The notes: a model not told the origin generated them from the sequence alone. DNA of 64,000 nucleotides from Mycolicibacterium rhodesiae NBB3 (GCF_000230895.2 NC_016604.1:1736001-1800000), one strand, 5' to 3'. Counted from the first letter of the stretch, positions 19,486 through 28,859 are shown. Numbers and translations are program-made.

Positions 19486-20450
19486 CGTCGCACCACCACC
19501 GGCCAAATCACCAGGGCGGCCAGCGCCAGCAGAGCCAATGCGAGTGGTACGTCCGGTGTTTCGGTGGACGTGACCGCGCGATCGACAGCGGTGGTCTGCG
19601 GCGGAGGATTCTCCCTGATCTCGGACAGGTCGGCTGCGGTCGTCGAGTTGGCCGAGAACGACCGGCCGCCGGTCTCGCGGACCAGGCCATCCAGGGCGGC
19701 GCCGTCCGGGCCGCTCGACAGCACGTTGATCTGGACATCCCCCGCCTCGGCCAAGCCTCGGACCGCATCGGCGGTGAACAGTACGGGCCGGGTCTCTCCT
19801 GGCTCCCGGCGCGAGCCGGGTCCGACGTAGATGATCGAACGTCGCTGCGCGGCCCCCTGATCGAAGGCCGGGAATCCCGTCAGACACAACGCCAAGACGT
19901 CTTCGACGCCTGCGGCGTAGTTGACGTACGACACCGCGGGCGCCCACCTCGTGTCGTCACCTGCCCGCTCCGCCGCGAACTCGTTGAACTGCGCTGCCGC
20001 ATATTGATAGTCACGCGTGAGCGGCACGATCCGGCGATCGACGGTGGTCAGCCCGATGCGCTGGGTGGTGAACCCGGTGACCCGCTCGGCGAAGTAGCGC
20101 AGCGTCGAGCGCACGGCCTGGTCGGTTGGCGCACCGCCCATGCACAGCATGATGTCCTCGGGCGCGAGGCCGTCGGATTGTCGTGCGGTTGAGGGTAATC
20201 CGACGGGCCGGGCGGCGGCGACAACGGCGGCCCCGAATGCCACGGTCAGCGCAACGATGGCGGCGACGGCAGACAGCGTCCGCAGCCTGGCGGCCCGGCG
20301 GTACTCCGGCAGCTGGGTCAGTCGCTCGACGTTGGCCAGCAGCCGCATACGCCGCTGCTGGGTCTTGACGGGCCTCAGCAGGCCCGCTGCAATGCAGATC
20401 GCCAGGCCGAGAAAGCCCGCGATCGCCACCACCCACCAGATCAGCTCCAC
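19482..20450 (-). CDS. VWA-like membrane protein (MxaC-like)
   Basis: A 322-residue membrane protein starting at a GTG that lies inside the last codons of the preceding gene (10-base overlap); residues then read MELIWWVVAIAGFLG. There are N-terminal helices, a VWA-like alpha/beta domain, and a C-terminal helix (LALALLALAALVIWPVVV). The usual DxSxS metal site is absent (LCMGGAPTD at the corresponding strand), so it is probably a non-metal-binding VWA partner. The start is decided by operon overlap; the frame is open much further upstream without any family-like sequence. Confidence 0.75.
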   Translation of the reverse strand: MELIWWVVAIAGFLGLAICIAAGLLRPVKTQQRRMRLLANVERLTQLPEYRRAARLRTLSAVAAIVALTVAFGAAVVAAARPVGLPSTARQSDGLAPEDIMLCMGGAPTDQAVRSTLRYFAERVTGFTTQRIGLTTVDRRIVPLTRDYQYAAAQFNEFAAERAGDDTRWAPAVSYVNYAAGVEDVLALCLTGFPAFDQGAAQRRSIIYVGPGSRREPGETRPVLFTADAVRGLAEAGDVQINVLSSGPDGAALDGLVRETGGRSFSANSTTAADLSEIRENPPPQTTAVDRAVTSTETPDVPLALALLALAALVIWPVVVRR

Positions 20451-20914
20451 GAGTGGATCAGCTCCTCGGCGGAGTCTGCGGCGGCCCCGACGTCGACCAC
20501 CGAGTCCGCGTTGAACTGCGCGTCGGTCAGGTCCGTCAACACCGGAGCAGCGGACGCCAACTCGCCGGCGGCAATCGCGTCCAGCTGCATGTACTCGGCG
20601 CGAGTTCCGGTGGCGGCCTGCAGGAATGCCCGTAACTCCCGGCTGATGGCCGCTGCGGCGGGCACCGCGCCGAGCTCTCCGGCGCGGTGACGGGTGCCGA
20701 TGGCACGGACCGCCCGGATCGACCGACGCTTGGCCAGTTCGCCACGCGCGGCCCCGATGACCGGCAACCCGGCGATCCTTCGGCCCGGCATGGTGAACAC
20801 GAATACCGCTGCGTACCAGGCGATCAGGATGATTGACAACGAAACCGCCAGCCACAGCCACCATGACGAGTACGGGGTGGGACCGCTGACGAAGCGGAGC
20901 AGCTCATCGGACAC
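20441..20914 (-). CDS. Small membrane protein of the MoxR/DUF58/VWA operon (DUF4381/MxaA-like position)
   Basis: A 157-residue protein with one transmembrane helix (about residues 19-42, WWLWLAVSLSIILIAWYAAVFVF) and a cytosolic helical domain containing AISRELRAFLQAATG. It lies between DUF58 (11-base overlap) and the first VWA gene (10-base overlap). Such proteins are standard members of MoxR-DUF58-VWA operons. Function is inferred only from this context. Confidence 0.72.
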   Translation of the reverse strand: MSDELLRFVSGPTPYSSWWLWLAVSLSIILIAWYAAVFVFTMPGRRIAGLPVIGAARGELAKRRSIRAVRAIGTRHRAGELGAVPAAAAISRELRAFLQAATGTRAEYMQLDAIAAGELASAAPVLTDLTDAQFNADSVVDVGAAADSAEELIHSWS

Positions 20915-21776
20915 GGGCGTACGTTCCGGTCATCGCTGTCAGGCCGGCCCTGATGCGGGTGCTGCCGCTGAATCTGGCGTGCGCCACACCGTGTGTCGTC
21001 AAGAAGTCCGAAAGGCGTTCCCGGCGCTGGAATTCGGCCTGCCGGTACGCCTCGACCACGTGCGGACCCAGCGTTGCTCCGCCCATCACGACGCGTCCAC
21101 CGACGACGTCGTAGCCGTCGTCATCGTCGTCGACGGACCCGACCGCAGCCATATCGGCGACCATGGCCCACATCACGTCGTGCTGTGCGCCCAGCCGGGT
21201 CAGCACCTCACCGAGGCGGTCGTCGATCTCCGGCTCGTCGGACACCACGAAGATCAGCAGCGGACGCCGGTAGTGCTTGGCCACCCAATTCAGTTGAGTC
21301 ACAACACTGCTAGGCGCAGGGTCCGTCGTTGTGTGGTGATGAAACCGGTGCAGCATGCTCTCGATGTGGGTCTCACCCCGCCGCAACCGGATGTCGACGC
21401 AGCCGCGGACGTCACCGAACACCATGCCGACCTCGTCGCTCCGGCGCAGCGTGATCAATCCGATCGCACCGATGACGTTCGATGCGATGTCACGTTTGCG
21501 CTCACCGGACGGCGCCTGCGCGATGGTGTTGCGGCCGGCGTCGGCGATCACGAGGATCTTGTGGTGCTTCTCCGAGACGAACCGTTTGATCAGGACGTGG
21601 CCCGACCGTGCGGTGGCCTTCCAGTCGATGTCGCGGATGTCGTCACCCGGCACGTACGGCCGCAGGTCGTCGAACTCGAGGCTGCGGGTGTGGACCAGCG
21701 CGTACCGGCCGCCGTCGAGCAGTCCGGTCGTGTCGCGGCCGAAGAACTGCCTGGCGCTGTCGAGATGGGAGCCCAT
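20904..21776 (-). CDS. DUF58 protein (MxaS-like)
   Basis: A 290-residue DUF58 protein. The diagnostic segment SLEFDDLRPYVPGDDIRDIDW occurs near residue 35-55, followed by a VWA-like fold (ILVIADAG, LIFVVSDE). DUF58 proteins are cytosolic partners of MoxR AAA+ ATPases. Separated from moxR by four bases and overlapping the next gene by 11, so cotranscription is near certain. Confidence 0.85.
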   Translation of the reverse strand: MGSHLDSARQFFGRDTTGLLDGGRYALVHTRSLEFDDLRPYVPGDDIRDIDWKATARSGHVLIKRFVSEKHHKILVIADAGRNTIAQAPSGERKRDIASNVIGAIGLITLRRSDEVGMVFGDVRGCVDIRLRRGETHIESMLHRFHHHTTTDPAPSSVVTQLNWVAKHYRRPLLIFVVSDEPEIDDRLGEVLTRLGAQHDVMWAMVADMAAVGSVDDDDDGYDVVGGRVVMGGATLGPHVVEAYRQAEFQRRERLSDFLTTHGVAHARFSGSTRIRAGLTAMTGTYARVR

Positions 21777-21780
21777 GGCC

Positions 21781-22782
21781 TCACGGCACCCGCACCGCGT
21801 CCAGCACCGCGTCGATCACCACATCGGGGGTGATCTTCAGGCTGGCTGCCTCGAAGCCGAGGATCAGTCGGTGACGCAGCACGCGATGTGCGAGGCGGGC
21901 GATGTCGTCGGGCACGACGTGGTTGCGGCCGCGGATGACGGCCAGGCCGCGCGCGGTCCGGCAGAACGCGATCGTCGCCCGCGGGCTCGCGCCGTATTCG
22001 ATCAGCCGGGCGATGTTCGCCGGCACATACCGCTCTGGCGCCCGCGTCACGTTCACCAGCCGGCTGGCGTACTCGATCAGGTGACGGTCCATGTGCACGG
22101 TCTGGACCAGCTGTTGCACGCGCAGTATCTCTTCGAGTCCGACCACGGGGGCGCTTCGGTGGTCCTTTTCGTACAGACCGGCGTCCATCCGGAGGACGAC
22201 CTCCACTTCGTCGTCGACAGACGGGTATTGGACGAGGTCCTTGAGCATGAACCGGTCGGTCTGGGCCTCCGACAACGGGTAGGTGCCCTCCTGCTCGACC
22301 GGGTTCTGGGTGGCGATCACCAGGAATGGTTCGGGGATGGGATATTCCACGCCTGCGATGGTGGTCTGGCGTTCCTCCATCGCTTCGAGCATGGCGCTCT
22401 GGGTCTTTGCGCTGGAGCGGTTGATCTCGTCGAGCAACACGATGTTGGCGTGTACGGGTCCGAGCTGGGTGGCAAAGGAGTTGGTGGCGGCCTCGTAGAT
22501 CTGGGTGCCGACGATGTCGCTGGGCAACAGGTCGGGCGTGCACTGGATGCGACGGAAGACGCCGTGGATCGATTCGGCGACGACGCGGGCGGCCGTCGTC
22601 TTGGCCAGACCGGGCACGCTCTCGATCAGCAGATGCCCACCGGCAAGGAGGGTGACGAGCAGCGATTCCCTGAGTTGATCCTGGCCGACCACCTTGGCGG
22701 AGAACGCCGAGGAGACCGCGGCCACCACGCGCTGCGCTTCAGCCAGATCCCGCTGGTCAAGCCGCGGATGGGACGCTGTCAT
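21781..22782 (-). CDS. MoxR-family AAA+ ATPase
   Basis: A 333-residue AAA+ chaperone of the MoxR family. Walker A is degenerate in the usual MoxR way (ESVPGLAKT), Walker B is VLLDEINRS, sensor 1 is IATQNPVEQEGTYPLSEAQ and sensor 2 lies near SPRATIAFCRTARG. It heads a block of DUF58 and VWA genes in the same order as mxaR-mxaS-mxaA-mxaC-mxaL in methylotrophs. Likely drives metal insertion or assembly of a periplasmic or membrane enzyme. A GGAG site stands a few bases ahead of the ATG. Confidence 0.9.
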   Translation of the reverse strand: MTASHPRLDQRDLAEAQRVVAAVSSAFSAKVVGQDQLRESLLVTLLAGGHLLIESVPGLAKTTAARVVAESIHGVFRRIQCTPDLLPSDIVGTQIYEAATNSFATQLGPVHANIVLLDEINRSSAKTQSAMLEAMEERQTTIAGVEYPIPEPFLVIATQNPVEQEGTYPLSEAQTDRFMLKDLVQYPSVDDEVEVVLRMDAGLYEKDHRSAPVVGLEEILRVQQLVQTVHMDRHLIEYASRLVNVTRAPERYVPANIARLIEYGASPRATIAFCRTARGLAVIRGRNHVVPDDIARLAHRVLRHRLILGFEAASLKITPDVVIDAVLDAVRVP

Positions 22783-22835
22783 ATGGGCCTTTCTCCAGGA
22801 AACAAGTCACGCTTGAGTACCCGGAGACTCCGAAC

Positions 22836-23201
22836 TCATGCGTCCGGCGGCGTCAACACCGTATAAAGCTCGCTGATCACTCCGTCGTTGACCATCGCGA
22901 CGTCGAAACCCGACATGACCGGCGCACCATCGGGGCCGGTGAGCTGCCAGGCCAGATGGCCGAAATTCGGCAGCTGGTGCACCGGACCGGCCGCGACGAA
23001 CTGCAGGTCCCCCAGTTGTTGTTGTAGCGCAACGCATTTCGATTCGAGCGCGTCGCGGCCCGTGGTGACGCCCTCGGCATCGGTCCATCGCACGTCGGGT
23101 GCGTAGGTGCGGCCGATCGCGGTACGCCGGGAGTTCTCGTCACGTTCGTTGAACACGTCGAGCAGGTTCGCCCGCATCAGGTCTTCGATCACGTCAGCCA
23201 T
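22836..23201 (-). CDS. SnoaL-like / NTF2-fold protein
   Basis: A 121-residue cone-shaped NTF2-like protein (polyketide-cyclase SnoaL fold): RRTAIGRTYAPDVRWTDAEG, then GRDALESKCVALQQ, VSGFDVAMVNDG-type core strands. Two adjacent ATG codons exist (23204 and 23201); GAGGAGG is one base from the first and four from the second, so the second is preferred. It overlaps the TesB gene upstream and is 53 bases before moxR. Could be a ligand-binding protein or small isomerase/hydrolase. Confidence 0.75.
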   Translation of the reverse strand: MADVIEDLMRANLLDVFNERDENSRRTAIGRTYAPDVRWTDAEGVTTGRDALESKCVALQQQLGDLQFVAAGPVHQLPNFGHLAWQLTGPDGAPVMSGFDVAMVNDGVISELYTVLTPPDA

Positions 23202-24072
23202 CATGCCTCCTCGGCGCACTCGACGTCCTTCCGAAATAGAGCTCCTGGGTCGCGACACACACCAGCTGACCCGCCCGGTTGTACATCGTCGCCGTCGTGA
23301 GTCCTCGACCCGCGGCGCCGCTCGGTGAAAACTGATCCGACAGCACCCAATCCGACAGGTCGACGGGGCGGTGGAACCACAGGGCATGATCGATGAGCGC
23401 GTTGAACGTGCTGATCGGCGTCTCTCGCCGCCGCGCGAGTGCCGCCTCGACCATCGTCGTACCCGAGAGGTACGTCAGCAGGCAGCTGTGCAAGACCTCG
23501 TCATCCGGCACGAAACCGTTCGCCCGCCACCACATTCGCATGTGCGTGGCCGGCGTCGGCGCGTCGATGGCGAGTCGCGGCGGAGTGTCGACGTAGCGAA
23601 GGTCGAACGGCTGCGGACGCACCCAATGGCCGTCGTGCTCATCGGCGAAGGCCGCCAACTGTTCCTGCACGGGCGGCAACGTCTCGGGTGCGGGCACGTC
23701 GGGCATCGGCTGGTGGTAGTCCAGCGACTCGAGCGGTGCCGTGAACGAGGCGAGCGCCTCGAGCAGAATCTGGCCGTTCTGGCTCGCGGTGATCTGGCGT
23801 GTCGAGAGCACGCCACCGTCACGCGCGGCCTCGACGTCGAAGTCGACGGGCTCGCGGGCGTCACCGGCGCGGATGTAGTAGACGTGCACGCTGTGCGGGG
23901 TGCGGCCAGGTGCTGTCAGGCTCGCCGCCATCAGCGCCTGCCCGGCGATGTGGCCGCCGACGATGTGGTGGGTCGCGTTGTCGAGTTGCGCGGCCCGGAA
24001 CCGGAGGTCGTCGACGCGGTTCACGGCGAGGGTGGCGATGACGTCGTCCAGGGTCGGCGAGCGATGTGTCAC
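23194..24072 (-). CDS. tesB: Acyl-CoA thioesterase II (TesB family)
   Basis: A 292-residue double-hotdog thioesterase that hydrolyses acyl-CoA to fatty acid and CoA. The N-terminal hotdog has GHIAGQALMAAS and the C-terminal hotdog has the TesB signature ALIDHALWFHRPV with the catalytic Asp of the NxDHALWFH-type loop. Ends AGQLVCVATQELYFG. Starts seven bases after the metallophosphoesterase stop and overlaps the SnoaL gene, indicating an operon. Confidence 0.87.
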   Translation of the reverse strand: MTHRSPTLDDVIATLAVNRVDDLRFRAAQLDNATHHIVGGHIAGQALMAASLTAPGRTPHSVHVYYIRAGDAREPVDFDVEAARDGGVLSTRQITASQNGQILLEALASFTAPLESLDYHQPMPDVPAPETLPPVQEQLAAFADEHDGHWVRPQPFDLRYVDTPPRLAIDAPTPATHMRMWWRANGFVPDDEVLHSCLLTYLSGTTMVEAALARRRETPISTFNALIDHALWFHRPVDLSDWVLSDQFSPSGAAGRGLTTATMYNRAGQLVCVATQELYFGRTSSAPRRHDG

Positions 24073-24079
24073 CTGGGCA

Positions 24080-25294
24080 TCATGCCGTAGCGCTCGCGCC
24101 GGTCGCCCGGCGGAGAGTCAGCAGGGTGATCTCACTGGGTGCGAACACCCGGAACGGCGGTCCCCAGAATCCGGTGCCTCGGCTGGTGTAGAGCTGCGTG
24201 CTCGCACCGTGGCGGCTGAGTCCCTGCACCACCGGTTGATCCAGCCGAACAAGGACATTGAATGGCCAGATCTGGCCGCCATGAGTATGACCGGAGACCT
24301 GTAGATCGACGCCGGCACGTACCGCGTGTGCGACCTGCTTGGGTTGATGTGCGAGCAGCAGCACCGGCAGTGCGCGGTCGGCTCCGGCCAGCGCGGCGTC
24401 GAGATTGGCCCCGTGTCCGTCGACACGCGACGCCGCCGCCGTGGCATCGTCGACCCCTGCGACGACGATCCGGTCACCGCCGCGTTCGACGACGATGTGC
24501 CGATTGTGCAATGCGTCCCAACCGATGTCGTCCATGTAGTCGAGCCACTCCTGCGCCTCGTAGAAGTACTCGTGATTGCCGGTGACGTAGACGCGGGCCG
24601 AGCCGGCCCGCACCGAAGCCAACGGACTCGCCTGTCCTTGCCGGATGTCGACTGTGCCGTCGGCGATATCGCCGACGTGGCACACCACATCGGCGTCGAG
24701 TTCGTTGACCCGCTCCACCACGGCTGCTGACCATCGGGCCCGATCGAGCGGCCCGTAATGCGTGTCGGTGATGAGCGCGACGCGCAGCCCGTCGAGACCG
24801 GGACCGAGCCGGGCGATGGCGACCTCGGCCGTCCTGACCCGCGGAACCCGCATCGCTTCGAAGTGCCCCCACGCGAGCAGTGCCGCCGCCACCGCCAGCA
24901 CGACGCCGGCCACCACGCGGGACCGAGTGGGGTCCTCGACTCCCGCGATCAGCAGGACCAGCTCGAGCACCTGGCCCAACACCGACCAGACGAACAGTAT
25001 CCAGGCCGCGCCGAGAAGTGCGTCTCCGGCGACGGCGGCCCCGTCGAGGTGCCTGCGCCCGTGACCGAGCATCATCAGCAGCGGCATGGCTGCTGCGGCC
25101 GAGGCGAGGACCAGGGTGCCGACGACGACGACAATCGGCGGCCACGCGGCCCCCGACACCAGCAAGGTCCACCATGGCACGCCGAACAGCAACAGCAGCA
25201 GGACGACCACGACGACCGTGCGCCGCCAGTGCCGCCGCCACCGCCGGGGCGGGTCGACGGATTCCTCAACTACTTCTGCCGGGGTGTCTGTCAT
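24080..25294 (-). CDS. Membrane-anchored metallophosphoesterase (YkuE-like)
   Basis: A 404-residue protein with an Arg-rich N-terminus, four predicted transmembrane helices in the first 145 residues, then a calcineurin-like phosphoesterase domain. Metal ligands are visible as DTHYG, HVGDIADG, VTGNHEYF, LLAHQP and GHTHGGQIWP. This is the YkuE/YaeI layout, enzymes acting on lipid-linked pyrophosphates or similar phosphoesters at the membrane surface. First gene of the run leading into tesB and the moxR cluster. Confidence 0.87.
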   Translation of the reverse strand: MTDTPAEVVEESVDPPRRWRRHWRRTVVVVVLLLLLFGVPWWTLLVSGAAWPPIVVVVGTLVLASAAAAMPLLMMLGHGRRHLDGAAVAGDALLGAAWILFVWSVLGQVLELVLLIAGVEDPTRSRVVAGVVLAVAAALLAWGHFEAMRVPRVRTAEVAIARLGPGLDGLRVALITDTHYGPLDRARWSAAVVERVNELDADVVCHVGDIADGTVDIRQGQASPLASVRAGSARVYVTGNHEYFYEAQEWLDYMDDIGWDALHNRHIVVERGGDRIVVAGVDDATAAASRVDGHGANLDAALAGADRALPVLLLAHQPKQVAHAVRAGVDLQVSGHTHGGQIWPFNVLVRLDQPVVQGLSRHGASTQLYTSRGTGFWGPPFRVFAPSEITLLTLRRATGASATA

Positions 25295-25361
25295 CGCATT
25301 CGACGTTACCTACGGCCGGCGATGTGCGAGCGTGTCGCGCGGCGTGTGATATCGCTGGAGG

Positions 25362-26693
25362 ATGAGCACCCGCATCTGGCCGCTCCCCGGTAACCCGAAT
25401 CTGCTTCTCGGCGCGTACGACCTGGCGGCGCTGGGATACGGCGTCGAGGAGTTCGTCGTCTCCGGCACAGCCAAGTCCTATGCCGCCGATGAGACCGCGG
25501 ACTACACGACGCGCATCGTGGTGTGCCGACCCGATGACGACGCCTTCAACGGCACGGCCATCGTCGAATGGCTCAATGTCAGCGGCGGCATCGACGCTCC
25601 CGCCGTGTGGTTCATGGCGCACCGCGAGATCATTCGCGCGGGCTACGCCTACGTCGCGGTGTCGGCGCAGGAGGTCGGCATCGAAGGCGGGGACAATCTG
25701 GTCGGCGCCGACATGTCGCTGAAAGCACAGAATTCCGAACGGTATTCGTCACTGCACCACCCCGGCGATCAGTTCTCCTACGACATATACTCCCAGATCG
25801 GGCGGCTGGCCCGTGACGGCGCCATCGACAGTTTGAAGCCGAAATCGATTCTTGCCGTTGGCGAATCGCAATCGGCGATGTTCCTGACGACCTACGTCAA
25901 CGATGTCGACCCCGACGCTGCGGTGTTCGACGGGTTCCTGGTGCACTCGCGGTTCGGCGCGGGCGCACCGCTCGCCGGTGGCAGCGCCCTGGAAGCGATT
26001 GCGCCGGCGCCCTTCCGCGACGATCCGCGGGTTCCGGTCATTTCGGTCATCACCGAGACCGATCTGGTCGACGGCCACCTGCTCGGCTATCACCATGCGC
26101 GCCGGCCCGACAACGACCGGCTGCGGGTGTGGGAGATCCCCGGTACTGCGCACGCCGACAACTACACGATCCGCGTCGGGTTCATCGACAACGGTGCGAT
26201 GCCGCTCGAGGCGCTCGTCGCGGCATACGCGCCGACCAACGAGCTCATGGGGACGAGCCTGTCTTACACGATCAACTTCGGCCCTCAGCACCACTACGTG
26301 CTGCAGGCCGCCGTCGCCGCGCTGGACAACTGGGTCCGCACCGGTGAGGCCGCACCCACGGCGGAACCTCTCGCCCTGACCGACGACGACACTCCCGCCC
26401 TCGTGCTCGACGAGCACGGCCTGGCCCGCGGCGGAGTCCGGACCCCCTGGGTGGACGTGCCGATTGCACGGACATCGGGATTCGCGCCCGATGAAAGCGC
26501 GATGTCGTTTCTGTTCGGCTCGGGCGAAGTGTTCGACGCGGACACCGTGCGCGGTCTCTACCCCGGCGGCGCCGCCGATTACGTGGACCGATTCACCGCG
26601 GCACTCGATCGGGCGATCCAGGATCGCTTCATCGTGACCGCTGATCGCGCCGAGATTCTCGCGTTGGCCGAGGCGACTTTTCCTGGGAGCTGA
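25362..26693 (+). CDS. Alpha/beta-hydrolase domain protein (Abhydrolase_10 type)
   Basis: A 443-residue protein of the family often labelled 'alpha/beta hydrolase domain-containing'. The N-terminal half holds the IVEWLNVSGG strand/turn typical of the family; the nucleophile elbow is AVGESQSAM near residue 167; the acid/His region is ETDLVDGHLLGYHHAR and WEIPGTAHADNY. No signal peptide is evident, unlike some relatives. Substrate unknown. GGAGG directly abuts the ATG, an unusually short spacing, so initiation may be partly leaderless or weak. Confidence 0.78.
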   Translation: MSTRIWPLPGNPNLLLGAYDLAALGYGVEEFVVSGTAKSYAADETADYTTRIVVCRPDDDAFNGTAIVEWLNVSGGIDAPAVWFMAHREIIRAGYAYVAVSAQEVGIEGGDNLVGADMSLKAQNSERYSSLHHPGDQFSYDIYSQIGRLARDGAIDSLKPKSILAVGESQSAMFLTTYVNDVDPDAAVFDGFLVHSRFGAGAPLAGGSALEAIAPAPFRDDPRVPVISVITETDLVDGHLLGYHHARRPDNDRLRVWEIPGTAHADNYTIRVGFIDNGAMPLEALVAAYAPTNELMGTSLSYTINFGPQHHYVLQAAVAALDNWVRTGEAAPTAEPLALTDDDTPALVLDEHGLARGGVRTPWVDVPIARTSGFAPDESAMSFLFGSGEVFDADTVRGLYPGGAADYVDRFTAALDRAIQDRFIVTADRAEILALAEATFPGS

Positions 26694-26710
26694 CTGGGCC
26701 GGCGGGCTGA

Positions 26711-27262
26711 CTACGCCAGCGGCTGACCGTCTTTGGTCAGTACGTGCCACTCGCCGCCGAACAGGTCCAGACCCTGGCCGCCGGCGTCCTTGTCGTCCTT
26801 GTCACCCGCGAAGTGGTAGAGCGGGTGGCCCTTGTAGGTCACCTGATTGCCGCCGTCACGCCGCGGCGTGATTCCCGCCGATGCCACGTCGATGCCGACC
26901 CCGCCTGCGGGATTTCCCTTGGCCAGCACCGGCAACCAGGTGTCAGCGCACACGTCGTAGCAGGTGGGCTCGTTCAGGGGGTCTGTCGTGAACGCATAGA
27001 CGGCGCGGCCGGACCCGTCGACGAGGATCGACCCGAGATCGCCGCGGTCGTCCGTCTCCAGCGACACGTCTCCGATGGGTGGGATCTGATCGCTCACGGG
27101 AATCGGATTGGGCGTGGCGGTGGCCTCGGTGCGCGGGTTCGTCACCGGGGTTCGGGTGGCCTCGGTCGACGCGGCCTCGCCGGCCGACTGGTTGGCGAAG
27201 GCGGAGCATCCGGTCAAAGCCGCGACGCTGACTATCGGGATCCACACGCTGAGCGGGTGCAT
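26711..27262 (-). CDS. COG4315-type secreted-repeat lipoprotein
   Basis: A 183-residue lipoprotein with lipobox ALTGC (Cys19), a Thr/Pro-rich linker, and two copies of the 'lipoprotein_15/secreted repeat' fold: GSGRAVYAFTTDPLNEPTCYDVCADTWLPV and YKGHPLYHFAGDKDDKDAGGQGL, the second ending in GGEWHVL. ATG at 27262 starts the signal peptide directly; an upstream in-frame start would bury it. Probably located on the outer face of the plasma membrane or in the cell wall. Function unknown; relatives are suspected of metal or redox roles. Confidence 0.8.
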   Translation of the reverse strand: MHPLSVWIPIVSVAALTGCSAFANQSAGEAASTEATRTPVTNPRTEATATPNPIPVSDQIPPIGDVSLETDDRGDLGSILVDGSGRAVYAFTTDPLNEPTCYDVCADTWLPVLAKGNPAGGVGIDVASAGITPRRDGGNQVTYKGHPLYHFAGDKDDKDAGGQGLDLFGGEWHVLTKDGQPLA

Positions 27263-27338
27263 GGTGAATTCGTTTCCAACGAGAACATCGGTCAAACCCC
27301 GACGACGGGGCGCTGGACGTGAACCGTGTCACTGAGGG

Positions 27339-28808
27339 CTATACCGGCGCGACGCGATCGGACCACGGAACCGCCCGCTCGAGTTGGGCGGCCAACCGGA
27401 TGAGCAGCGACTCTCCGGCCAGGGGTGCGACGAACTGGACGCCCAGCGGGAGACCGGATGCGGTCCAGTGCAACGGCAGTGTGATGGCCGGCCTGCCGGT
27501 GAGGTTGGCCAACTGCGTGTACGGCACCCAACCGAGGTTCTTGTCGACCATGTCGTCGACGATCTTCGTGTAGCGGAGCAGGCGGGCGGTGCGGGTCTTG
27601 AGAAGCACGTCGGCACCGCGTTCCAGCAGCGGCGGCAGATCGAATTCGCCGATCTTCGGTGGAGGGGTCGCCAGCGTAGGTGTCAGGAGCAGGTCGTACG
27701 ACTCGAAGAAAGTGGTCAGTCGGCGGGTGTGCTCATGGCGCCGCGCGACGGCGTCGACGTAGTCGACGGCCTTCGTCGCGCGACCGAGTGCCGCCAGGAC
27801 CAGGGTGTCGCGTTCGAATGATTCGTCCCCCGCGCCGGTCAGGCGCTTCGTTTCGGCGACCTGCCACGCGGTCGAGACGAACCATCCGCGCAGAAATTCC
27901 CGTGCGAGGGCGGCGTCGTCGAAGGGTGCCTGCGGCAGCTCGTCGACGTGATGGCCCAGTTCGGTCAGCGCCCGCACCGCCGCCTCGACGGCAGCGAACG
28001 CCTCCGGATGCGGCGACGGGTTGATCGCCGACGGCACCCGCACCCCGATCCGCAGACTTCCCGGGTCCGCGCCCACACACGACGCGAACGGCGCCGCCGG
28101 AAGTCCCGGCACGTAGGGTCCGAACGGTTCGCCGCCGCTGATGACGTCGAGCATCCCGGCCGTATCGCGGACGGTGCGCGACACGACGCCCTGCACGGCT
28201 GCCCCGTGCATCGACTCGCCGGCGCCCGGACCCATGGGCGTCAACCCGCGACCGGGTTTCAGGCCAACCAGTCCGCACGTACCCGCCGGGATGCGGATCG
28301 ATCCGCCACCGTCGTTCGCACCGGCACACGGCACGATCCCCGCCGCCACCGCGGCCGCCGAGCCGCCCGACGAGCCGCCGGGCGTGTGCGCAAGGTTCCA
28401 TGGGTTACGAGCCGGACCCCATGCGACCGGCTCGGTGATCCCCTTCGCCCCGAACTCCGGGGTGTTGGTCTTCCCGAAGATGACCAGTCCCGCGTCGATC
28501 CAGCGCGCCACGATGGTGGCGTGCTCGGCGGCGGGTAGGGACATCAGCGCACGAGAGCCCGCCGAGGTCGGTAAGCCCGCGTAGTCCTGGCCCAGATCCT
28601 TGATCAGGAACGGGACGCCGGCGAACGGACCGTCGAGGTCGGCCGCGGGCGTCGCCGGGACATCGCGCACGATCGCGTTGATCCGCGGGTTGACCGCGGC
28701 TGCCCGCGTCCGGGCCAGTGTCAGCAACTCCTCTGCGGTCACCTCTTTGTCTGCGACCAGTTTCGCCAGCCCGGTGGCGTCGTAGGTCCGGTACTCCTCG
28801 AAGTTCAC
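27339..28808 (-). CDS. Amidase (amidase signature family)
   Basis: A 489-residue amidase-signature enzyme. The Ser-cisSer-Lys triad is visible: Lys in FLIKDLG, cis-Ser in GGSIRIPAG and the nucleophilic Ser in the PGGSSGGSAAAVAAG signature. The GTG start before NFEEYRTYDATGLAKL is used because it aligns with usual family beginnings, whereas the open frame upstream overlaps the divergent enoyl-CoA hydratase. It would hydrolyse amides, aryl-acylamides or 6-aminohexanoate-type linear substrates. Confidence 0.86.
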   Translation of the reverse strand: MNFEEYRTYDATGLAKLVADKEVTAEELLTLARTRAAAVNPRINAIVRDVPATPAADLDGPFAGVPFLIKDLGQDYAGLPTSAGSRALMSLPAAEHATIVARWIDAGLVIFGKTNTPEFGAKGITEPVAWGPARNPWNLAHTPGGSSGGSAAAVAAGIVPCAGANDGGGSIRIPAGTCGLVGLKPGRGLTPMGPGAGESMHGAAVQGVVSRTVRDTAGMLDVISGGEPFGPYVPGLPAAPFASCVGADPGSLRIGVRVPSAINPSPHPEAFAAVEAAVRALTELGHHVDELPQAPFDDAALAREFLRGWFVSTAWQVAETKRLTGAGDESFERDTLVLAALGRATKAVDYVDAVARRHEHTRRLTTFFESYDLLLTPTLATPPPKIGEFDLPPLLERGADVLLKTRTARLLRYTKIVDDMVDKNLGWVPYTQLANLTGRPAITLPLHWTASGLPLGVQFVAPLAGESLLIRLAAQLERAVPWSDRVAPV

Positions 28809-28859
28809 CCTTCTGACCGTATGCGGTGCGCCATGCTCCGGCGTAGCTATGGTGCAGCC

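Noticed and set aside
25749..26750. Reverse frame of 333 codons across the alpha/beta hydrolase
   Set aside because: Shadow of a gene with a clear GESQS elbow; composition is Arg/Val/Gln-rich.
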